Below, in pieces: positions 56,515 to 64,000 of a stretch of 64,000 bases of DNA. Numbering within the stretch: the first letter of the stretch is position 1; every line of letters starts with the position of its first letter. The stretch is from Diphasiastrum complanatum (lineage: Eukaryota > Streptophyta > Lycopodiopsida > Lycopodiales > Lycopodiaceae), in the NCBI GenBank assembly GCA_029204225.1, contig CM055095.1, positions 63,210,523-63,274,522 on the forward strand, in the 5' to 3' direction. The position numbers and the translations under genes were made by a program. The notes under the pieces were generated by a model. That model was not told the DNA's origin. It did not search any database and worked only from the letters and a program-made list of their open reading frames with translations.

Positions 56515-58337
56515 TTGGGTACATTGAATCTAGACCCAAAAATAGTAGGGTTTACATTTTGTTTTATCGAGAAGCACTTTCCCACATCCATTCTCACCAT
56601 TCAAATGCATCTCATTGTGCATTTGGTAGATGAGGTGGCCATTGCAGGTAGATCATCTACTTGCGTCAATTGCCTATTCTTTGTCCATCCTAGACTATTG
56701 CTATTGTGGTAATTCCCATGTTCCCTCACTAACATTGATTCATTTTTTTTAATTCAGACACTGTCCATAGGCGTTGGATGTTTTTCTTGGAACGATTCAT
56801 GAAAACATTGAAGGGCTTTGTAAGACAAAGAGCAAGGCTTGAGGGTAGCATGGTCGAAGGATGGCTAGTGCAAGAGTCCATGGTTTACATCACGGAGTTC
56901 CTTGCTCATAGCGATCCTTCTATTCCTCATCTTTGGGATAAGAAGGACGATGAGCGTGTTGTTGGGGAGGTTTCTCAAGGAAAAGGAGCGATCATGAGAA
57001 TGGGTGAGTCCTTCATGGAGAAGGTAAATAAGTTTTGCATTCTTAATAGTGAGGAAATGCAAAAGTGGATTTCGCTATATGAAAAGGCCAAGGCTCATAG
57101 ACAAAACGCTCGAGCCACTTTCAGGAGAGGGCAAAGAAGACAACCATACCCACCTGACCTCGCCCTTCTACCCAAGGACATGATGCTTGATTGGCTGCGT
57201 GATGTACTTAGAGAAGCCTCGGCAAACAACTAGCTAGTAACAGAGAGAGAGAGAGCGGGAATATGCAAGGGGGTGCGATTTACATGTAAGCTACGATGAT
57301 CAGCCTTCACATGTTTATTAATATGTGCAATTTAGTACATGTTTGTTGTATCCCTAACACATTTTGTTCCATTTTGTTTAGTATAAAAAATACAATGCGG
57401 ACGCATGGATGACACTTTTGTACGGGGAGTGCATTGACAAAAATAGAAACACGTACGATTGTAGAGTCATGGCAGATTTTACCCAAGAGAGCGAGCAAGT
57501 ATGGCAGACACCAATTTACTCTCTTCTCAACTTGATTATTGCGGGACAATCAATGACATCCTCGAAGTTGGATTTAGGCAATTCAGCTTTTTCATATTTG
57601 ATGTCAAATGGTTGAAAGTTATTTGCAATGGTCCCAATGCAATTGTCAGGATAGATGAGAGTGGTTATTTTGCCATTGACTCCACCAAGCTTTGGACAGA
57701 TCAAAGCGACACATCTGTTTTTTTGCAACTATGTGAGCAGGTACATTTCTTCTATGTCTTCAAGATGTCTATGCTCTTTTGTTGTCAATCAATCAATTTT
57801 CAGTGTACTACAAAAAATGTGTATTGTGTATAGTAATATGCAAGCAACTGTAACATAGCTATGGATACTAACTACGAGTCAACGTTTATGGTAACATCAA
57901 TCAATTTCAAGTGGTCTTTCACCCCGATCATTCAGATCCCAGATGGTGGTACGTGATTCAAGTCACTCCTTGAAGTAAAAGAACTTTTGAAGATAGAGAT
58001 GTCGTGGAGGACATGGTATCGCCAGTTGATGCACCTCATGAACAAGATCGTGATGGCGGATTTAATGACACAATTTCGGAGGATGATCATGTGCAAGCTT
58101 CACAAGCTAATGATGACGTTGAGCATGATGCATCGTCGTTGGATGGTTCAACGACACACGGCACATTTTCATGATCTCACTCGTCGCCACCGTCGCCATT
58201 AGCTTTTGATGATCAGCTTATTAATGATGAAGCTATAGGAGATATTTGGGTAGAATTAGAGATAGACTCATTTGGTTTGGCAGATTTGTCACATGATGAT
58301 GTGGCAAATAATAACGATGAACCACCAAATGAATGAG
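56515..58337 (+). pseudogene. CACTA (En/Spm) TNP2-like transposase gene, C-terminal exons
   Basis: Exon ending at 56647: EKHFPTSILTIQMHLIVHLV, DEVAIA. Intron 56648-56757 (GTAGAT .. TTCAG, 110 bp). The next exon from 56758 has TVHRRWMFFLERFMKTLKGF, VRQRARLEGSMVEGWLVQES and KFCILNSEEMQKWISLYEKA to about 57230. This is the DUF4218 region (family FPP.FFD.M.HL.VHL.EE, V.YRWMYPFER..K.LK..V+N+A..EGSIAEG). An exon from 57382 to the donor at 57740 has the DUF4216 region (YCGTINDILEVGFRQFSFFI, FDVKWLKV, VRIDESGYFAIDSTKLW). A last exon (about 57858-58337) has DPRWWYVIQVTP, a stop, and an acidic tail (ISEDDHVQASQANDD, FDDQLINDEAIGDIWVELE). A frame change near 57500 and stops make it a pseudogene. The catalytic N-terminal half is absent. 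Confidence 0.8.
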
Positions 58338-58409
58338 TGAGATAGTACGATGTATTTCAATTCATTTTAATATTAATCATAATGCTTGTTGAAAATGAAA
58401 AATCATCTA

Positions 58410-58655
58410 TTTTGACTTTAGGCTTGTTACAAACTTTTTTCTATGTGAGTTTGTTGTTTCATAAATGTAAATGCCAAATTTGGCTAGAAGAAACTCAAGC
58501 TATATGGGTTTCTCAAGTCTAATTGGTAGTATACAACTTGCATATAGATTGTAGACTTAGAAATGTCAATAATATGCTTGTAGAAACTCGTGGCATATCA
58601 CATGCAATGGTTGTAAGTGATCCATAGTGACATGCAAGGCATGTACAAAGTGAGC
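58410..58655. repeat. CACTA-associated repeat, inverted relative to 41021-41285
   Basis: Lies 70-320 bp after the acidic tail of the CACTA gene. Its reverse complement matches 41021-41285 over about 200 bp with scattered differences. It is probably the 3' untranslated or subterminal part of the transposon. Confidence 0.6.
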
Positions 58656-58662
58656 ATGTCAC

Positions 58663-59178
58663 TGTTGAATGTCCTCAGCCACAACAGCCATGGTCTAAAC
58701 CGAGGTTTGTAAACTCGCCTAGAGAAGATGACCTTCGGCCATCTAAAACTAACACTAACATGATAGTTCAGAGGATAGAAGTAGAGTCCGAATCGCAAGA
58801 TCAAGACCATCAATGGCTTGATTTAGACGAAGAGATAAATAAAGTAACTACTAGAGGTAGTAAAGATTCTTCAACTCTTAAAGATAAGAAGAGAACTAAG
58901 ACGAAATTTGTGAAACACACGAAACACGCGACAGAAAAAGTGAAAATCTCAGAACAGCCAGTAGAAATTTCTAATAGGAGAAAATTAGACCTTGATAGGC
59001 CTACTGAAAAATATTATGATGTTGATATTAGTTCAGAAGCTAAAAAGCTTTTAGACGAAGAAAAAAGAATAGTTAAGAAAGTAACATTTTTAGATCCAGT
59101 TATAAGTAGCGATCTATCGCCACTTAGAACCCGTTCATATGATATAGTAGAAGACCTTGTCTCCAGAATGCCAATATA
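58663..59178 (+). pseudogene. Gypsy-like Gag C-terminal/protease-linker frame
   Basis: Open plus frame with no start at its left edge: PQPQQPWSKPRFVNSPREDD, then a Lys/Glu/Asp-rich region (DQDHQWLDLDEEINKVTTRG, KKRTKTKFVKHTKHATEKVK), then DPVISSDLSPLRTRSYDIVE and DLVSRMPI before TAA at 59177. The ending resembles the (P)YDIVEDL block that precedes the protease in plant gypsy polyproteins. It is unusual in being free of stops over 172 codons in a decayed region. Function otherwise unrecognised. Confidence 0.4.
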
Positions 59179-59199
59179 ACTTTTAAATAGTCAGGGCTT

Positions 59200-60365
59200 G
59201 TAGAGAAAGAAGAAACAAGATGCTTGTCGAAGGAGCAAGATGCATGATGGCACAAGCACAGTTGCCGAGTTTTGGGTCGAGGCAATTACAACAACTGTAC
59301 ACTTGCAAAACAGATTGACAACGACAATCCTGTTAAAAATTCACAATTCTAGCTTGACTAGTTTTGGTCATATGACTTGTAAATAGTTAGATGGTCATGA
59401 TGTGGCTTGTCACACGTGCCAAATAGCATAGGATTCCATTCATAAGGATGTTCTCAAGTAGACCTAAGTGTTAGAACCTTTGGAATGAGTCCAAATTATG
59501 CTTAGATACAAGGGAGAAAAAATAGGAGCTATTTTTGGTAATTTTTGCATTGTTGAGGGATCTCCAAGATTCCAACCCTAACTTGGTAGGGATGAAAGAT
59601 CCACCAAAATTAGCATTAGGGATAGGTTTAGGGCTACTCATACCTGCCCAAAACCGTGATGGATCATGTATATATAGGTGATGATATCTCACCAAAATCA
59701 ATTAAGCAATTTCATGATTTTTCTCTCATAATGGTGCAATTGCTCTCTATGTTCATAATTGTTTGAGTACTTGTGATTACTAATGATTATAGGATTGAAT
59801 GTAGGTCTGGTGTACAGTACTCATACTGTGGGAGTCCGTACTTTCACACGTGTGAAGCCTTCTTCAAGGATTTGGGCCATTTAGTGAGGTTCAAGCATAG
59901 ATTTTTGATGGATTTTGATGGTTCAACTTGTGCTAATCTTATGAAATCATAATCTATTGTTTCCCTCATCATTTCAAGTGTTTTAGGATCCTTATTTGCT
60001 GTAATTTTTACAAATCCTAGAAGACAAGACACCATACGAAATGTGGACGGATGAAACAAGAAGCTATCTAGAGTCTAGAGAGACAATTTTGGAAGCAAGC
60101 AATGTTGGAGGAGATTGAGTCAATGAGGCAGAATAAAGCGTGGACACTTGAGCCACTTCCCGAAGGAAAGAAAATTGTCGCCTGCAAATGGGTATACAGA
60201 AGAAGATGAGGTCAGACGGAAGTGTCGGACGATACAAAGCCAGACTGTCGCCAAGGGCTTCACGCAGAGGTATGGTATTGACACTATGCTGACAATCATG
60301 AAGCTTAAGGCTATGAGAAAAACAAAGGTATTGACTACAAGAGAAGTTTGCTCCTATAGGTTGGA
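59200..60365 (+). pseudogene. pol: Copia N: integrase end and RT start, interrupted by a solo LTR
   Basis: Before the LTR the frame reads EGARCMMAQAQLPSFWVEAI and TTTVHLQNRLTTTI (59240-59330). After it, LEDKTPYEMWTDETR continues the same integrase block (family NR.PT..L..KTPYE.W). The RT start follows: WKQAMLEEIESMRQNKAWTL, EPLPEGKKIVACKWVYRRR (60091-60207), then GRYKARL and GIDYKRS-like pieces in shifted frames. The insertion point is exactly within the integrase codons, with duplication AATCC. gag and LTRs of N are not seen. Confidence 0.8.
59326..60017 (+). mobile_element. Solo LTR (682 bp, copy 2), target duplication AATCC
   Basis: The LTR is 59331-60012 (TGTTAAAAATTC .. TTTTTACA), flanked by AATCC at 59326-59330 and 60013-60017. 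It has the same length as the copy at 5099-5780, with only scattered differences (for example 'ttggactgag' versus 'ttggaatgag'). CACACGTGTG is at 59845-59854. It is inserted into the integrase of copia N. Confidence 0.95.
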
Positions 60366-60497
60366 TTTCTATCCTCTCCATTCCTAATCTCACATATAAT
60401 CTAGATTTATTCAATTGTTGTTAGCAAATACTTTTATAGTCACACAATCTGTAGGAATACACTAGATTGCTGATAGTCTACAGAATCAATAACAGGT

Positions 60498-61263
60498 GTG
60501 GACACTACCAAGTCGAACTATTGAGTGTCACTATCAAATATAATTGTTGAAGATGCTATTGGGTCGAACTGTCAAATGACCTTCCATCGACTCGACTACC
60601 TTCAAGTTGACTGTTCTCGACACTTCGACCACTCAACACCATTCATGACCAGACACAATCTCCAACATAATAGATTTTGTTCAATAGAAACTGCTAACAA
60701 CACGTAGTGCCTTAATCCAATTTGTAAATCTATCAATTAAGCATTCTTGTAATTCTATAGCTAACATGTATAAATATTTGATAGCACATCAGTGTAAACG
60801 TTAATCAATCAAATTAATCAGAAAATGAATTTGTATAATTGTCAAATACGCAGATTAGAGCAAAACTATTTGATCTTTTTCTCTATATTCCATAGTATTG
60901 TCTCAGAAAAATCATGCATCTGAATGCACTCAGACTGTATGCATACTTTTGACTTTACTGAATAGTTTCCAATAAATAGAGTATGTCTGTGTCAAGTTGA
61001 TTGTTTTATTTTTTATTTTTTTTGGTTCAGTGGATGCAGATAATATAATTTGTAAGTTGAATTGTTCTTGTGACTAACAATTAATGTCGATTGTAATGCT
61101 CTAGCTCCAACTTGCTTGACAATTTTATGACTTCACATCGATTGTATCGATCCTTGCGACTTCGAAGCTCAGATCAAGTAGAGCTATCATCGATTTATCG
61201 ACAATAGCTAGAATCCAATAAATGTAGATTCATGCACCGAGAAATACTTTGACATTCCCAGCA
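60498..61263 (+). repeat. 5' LTR of copia P (left limit uncertain)
   Basis: Ends ..ATTCCCAGCA at 61263, directly before the primer-binding site at 61264. It contains several TCGAC/GTCGAA words (60510-60650, 61140-61200). The start is a guess at a TG near 60498; no second copy is present in the window. Confidence 0.45.
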
Positions 61264-61275
61264 TGGTATCAGAGC
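61264..61275 (+). promoter_or_regulatory. Primer-binding site of copia P
   Basis: TGGTATCAGAGC after the LTR end CA. A second ATGGTATCAGAG occurs at about 61317, a short local duplication. Confidence 0.88.
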
Positions 61276-61460
61276 TTATCTATACTGTCTGATCTCTTAT
61301 TTTATTTGATACCAATATGGTATCAGAGATCAATTTTTCAGTAGTTAGTCTGATAGAGCATACAATATCAAAATATTTCATTTCTTTTAGATACAGAGTA
61401 GACATTTATTAAATTGTTTTGAAGTCACACAATCTACCATCATCCATCTTGAATTTCCCA

Positions 61461-61605
61461 ATGGATTTCCAATCGAAGTCTAGTCTAATGGTAGACAAGC
61501 TCGATGGATCAAACTACCATCTATGAAAATTCAAGATGAAAATTATGCTAATGGACAAAGAACTTTGGGAAGTACTTTCAGGTGTTGAACTCTTATTCCC
61601 ACTAT
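61461..61605 (+). pseudogene. gag: Copia P Gag start
   Basis: ATG at 61461: MDFQSKSSLMVDKLDGSNYH, a TGA in place of the conserved Trp codon, then KFKMKIMLMDKELWEVLSGV. It matches the gag start of copia E (MDKLDGANYHLWKFKM). Homology ends near 61605, so the element is truncated there. Confidence 0.7.
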
Positions 61606-61939
61606 CGATAATATGATTGTCTAATAGTTTCATGCTAAATAGACAATCGATAATATTAGTCAACTGGAGTTGAGGTTGACAAGGGCTCAAGCGCGATTCG
61701 ATAGATGTTTGAATCGAACATTGGGGACTTCTAACGATAGTCGATAGTCGACACTCAATACTCCGATAGTTTGATTGAATATTATTGAGTAGACACATGT
61801 TTTCATATGTATTTCTGCAAGCTCTTCGACAATGCGAGTAAAATTGCAAAAAACTGAATGAATCCAGATTAATTATTGGATTAGGGAGAGAGGGATAATA
61901 ATCCAACAGCTCATAGAAACTACTCTAGGGATTTTTTTT
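61606..61939. other. Spacer without recognisable gene
   Basis: TCGATAGT-type words recur at 61645, 61700 and 61738-61750. No coding content recognised; the 130-codon minus frame is AT-driven and motif-free. Confidence 0.4.
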
Positions 61940-62315
61940 GCTTGAAAAACACGACGTCGCCTAGCGACACTTAATGTGAACATCATTGCACAACAGTCAA
62001 CAAATGTTGCTTAATTAATATTGTCACTGACAAAAGAACCTCTTTCAGATTTTTTTATGTGAACTCTACATAGTGTCGCCAATGACCTTTATATTGAAAT
62101 GTCACTCAAATGTCATTTAACCATCGCTAGATTGTCGTTGCATAGATTATCACAAAGTGACGATTTTTTATCGCGCAATGACGATCAATAGTCGCATAGC
62201 GACGGTTAATTAAAGTAACAATGTGCATTGCTATAAATGTCCTAGAGTGATATTTAATTTTGTCAAAATAAATGTCTCAAATTTTCATCTCTATGCACCT
62301 ATTTTTGTAATAGTG
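61940..62315. mobile_element. CACTA-type transposon end with subterminal GCGAC repeats
   Basis: The right end reads CTATTTTTGTAATAGTG (62299-62315), the reverse complement of a CACTATTACAAAAATAG terminus. It is preceded by clustered variants of TAGCGACGGTTAATTAA (near 61953, 62070-62215: 'ctagcgacacttaat', 'agtcgcatagcgacgg', 'tatcgcgcaatgacg', 'ttgtcgttgcat'). Short subterminal repeats before a CACTA terminus are the hallmark of En/Spm-type elements. The left terminus and the 3-bp target duplication are not identified, so the extent is uncertain; it is likely non-autonomous. Confidence 0.6.
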
Positions 62316-62875
62316 ATTTGCACATGGGCTCTTTCTATGTCAATTGCTTCCCTTACAAAGTAGGCTACCCTAGAGACCATAAAGGCAAATTTTGGCAAAA
62401 GCAGCAAAATTAAAGACGGGCATGCAAGAGGATTCAATACAGAACAATTGAAGAGAACATTTCCCATACTTGGGTACTAAGACTATAATTATTCTTTATT
62501 AAATCTCCTGAAAATCGCAAAAATTATGCTAATAATCTATAAAGATTTGAATTTTGGGGCTGATTGACAACCCTTCTGTGAATTGGTTGATTGGAAAGAG
62601 TTCAGAAACTTATCATCCTTGCACAATCTGGACTCATTTCCCATATCCAAAAGTAATTGCTACATTCTAGTTACATAGTCAAATAGTATGTTTCTGTTAA
62701 GCTTCTATGTATATAACAGCTGCGTTACAAGCTTGTGCTTTAAACTGAGCACAGGTTATTACATGTGTATCTGAAAGAATTTTTTAGAAAATCTCCGTGG
62801 TAAACATCAAATCTGATTGATGTAGAAGATCATCGTATTCTTTTTGATTTGATCAAGAAGGAAAGGTTTGTATAT
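62316..62875. other. 3' flank of the bHLH gene
   Basis: AT-rich, no element recognised. On the minus strand it is the DNA downstream of the bHLH stop codon and may hold its 3' untranslated region. A 6-bp-stem hairpin CGCCTC-TTGAG-GAGGCG lies at about 62877-62893, just after the stop. Confidence 0.4.
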
Positions 62876-62896
62876 GCGCCTCTTGAGGAGGCGTGG

Positions 62897-63877
62897 TCAC
62901 CTGGAGCTACCTCCAATTGCTGGGGTCCAATAATCTGCTCCATTATCATTGGCTACTTGTTGGGTACAAGAGACAGGAACCAGGCAAAGGCCCCTACTTC
63001 TTAAATCCTGCTTGGGCTCGTCTCCATCCACCTTTGCCTTGTCCGAAGTCCATGAGCTCTTCCCAGCTTCCTGCTCATACAAAGTCATCAAAGGTAGCTC
63101 TATTAGATCAATGCAGGAACTGGATAGAGATATTTGCAAAATTTCCGGAATAATTAAGACACTGTAGAAAGATGAATGGTACATGAACAAGATGAAGCTA
63201 TGCAATGCAGGAAATGTAGAAGCTAAAGAAATTTGATGCCATGGTGTGCATTCGTTGTAGTACATTTTGGCGAGAAGACGTGCTGATATTCTTCATGTAT
63301 GGCTTGCTCAGCACCTGCGCTCAAGAGAATTAGTTATTAGATTATAGTAGCAGATAGGTTTCTGCACGTTTCTCAATATATAAGCGCTCTTGCTGACAGC
63401 GAGATTTAAATGCCAACCTGAACCTGTTCGTGTAGAAATTTGATGTATCCTATGGCTTCAAGCAGAACGGACGCAGTGTCAGTCTGCAAAAGCAAATGCA
63501 TATACAACATCAGCTACACACAAAGTTGCCCCTCGGATGCTTTTTCTACACACAGACTTTTATTTTTCAGCAGGGAGATTGGGAATTGCGAAAACCAACC
63601 TTGCCGAATGGCGAGACCAACTGTTGCAACGCAGTGATCTTCTCCCCAAGTTTTTCTTTTCGGACCTTAATCCATTGCAAAATTCGCCAGTTCAGAAGGT
63701 GAGCTAAAAGAAGCTGCTCATACATGCTATCGTAGAAGCAGTTACCTTGAAAGGAAGAGTCGGCGCTGGATCCAGCCTTGGCCTCTTGAAGAATGGCTCC
63801 GAGGTGCTTTCAGTTGCAGCTGATACGGATGTTATAACTGTTCTTTTGTCATCGATAACATCTGGGCCTTCCTCTGC
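62897..63877 (-). CDS. Atypical bHLH transcription factor (bHLH68/112/123-like), last five visible exons
   Basis: Exons on the minus strand, all phase 0: 63877-63746, 63665-63600, 63483-63418, 63314-63264 and 63070-62897, with introns of 80, 116, 103 and 193 bp bounded by GT..AG. Exon 1: acidic start, then [17 protein letters not shown]. Exon 2 (66 bp): [22 protein letters not shown]. Exon 3 (66 bp): [22 protein letters not shown]. Exon 4: [17 protein letters not shown]. Exon 5: [26 protein letters not shown] and a TGA. Exons 2-4 form the helix-loop-helix. The basic region lacks the His-Glu-Arg contacts of E-box binders, as is known for this plant subfamily. The two 66-bp exons and the [10 protein letters not shown] tail are typical. 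About 162 residues are visible; the N-terminus lies beyond 64000. The exon 4/5 junction is inferred. A nuclear regulator, intact as far as seen. Confidence 0.93.
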
Positions 63878-64000
63878 CTGCGTCTTTCAAGAATTCACAA
63901 GATCACCAACAGATCACATTAAGTTCAGCTTCATTGCAATCAATGCTGGCAAAAGAAGCTAAACTTTGGAAAGAAAACTGTAACTGAAATACGCCCACGC
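63878..64000 (-). other. Intron of the bHLH gene reaching the window edge
   Basis: On the minus strand the DNA upstream of exon 63877 ends ..GAAAGACGCAG, a splice acceptor. The coding frame has a TGA just before it, so this is intron. Confidence 0.75.

Overview
This window is nuclear DNA of a land plant and is almost entirely transposable-element sequence. The evidence is Ty1/copia elements primed with the methionine-initiator site TGGTATCAGAGC, Ty3/gypsy remains, a LINE, CACTA (En/Spm) transposase pieces with introns, long dinucleotide microsatellites, and one spliced plant transcription-factor gene at the right edge. The genome is probably large and repeat-rich; I cannot name the species. 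All calls come from reading the sequence; no database search or alignment program was run.

Layout. 1-5,100: an old copia LTR remnant (1,060-1,500) and a decayed, unrecognised coiled-coil reading frame (2,118-4,865). 5,099-5,780: a 682-bp solo LTR with target duplication TAAAG. 6,415-6,946: pyrimidine-rich DNA. 6,947-12,339: copia element A, full gag-pol order but broken, its 3' LTR cut to 151 bp. 12,340-13,597: copia C pol fragment. 13,598-18,886: copia E on the minus strand with both LTRs. 18,887-20,184: gypsy-like gag scrap, an isolated minus-strand copia LTR and a minisatellite. 20,225-26,539: copia B, complete (two 862-bp LTRs, target duplication TGAAG) and nearly intact; it sits inside an acidic reading frame. 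26,753-27,363: 611-bp solo LTR of the A family. 27,386-30,850: microsatellites and gypsy scraps. 30,868-35,745: a minus-strand LINE whose 3' end runs into a 149-bp CT tract. 36,047-40,912: copia D (minus), a CACTA transposase fragment, a copia integrase piece and an LTR piece fused together.

40,913-46,815: gypsy F (minus) split by copia H. 46,925-47,725: a tandem duplication with a conserved short reading frame. 47,840-52,001: copia scraps J, K and the tiny element L. 52,010-54,796: gypsy G, then the LTR and primer-binding site of another gypsy. 55,214-56,352: unrecognised frames. 56,515-58,337: exons of a CACTA TNP2-like gene. 58,663-61,600: gypsy gag-like frame, copia N interrupted by a second copy of the 682-bp solo LTR, and the 5' end of copia P. 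61,940-62,315: a CACTA-type terminus. 62,897-63,877: the last five visible exons of a host bHLH gene on the minus strand, whose 5' end lies beyond the window.

The sequence shows repeated nested insertion, LTR-LTR recombination (three solo LTRs with perfect target duplications) and internal deletion. Only copia B looks recent, and the bHLH gene is the only convincing host gene. A recurring palindrome, CACACGTGTG (a G-box core), marks the LTRs and leaders of several copia families and is the most unusual shared signal.
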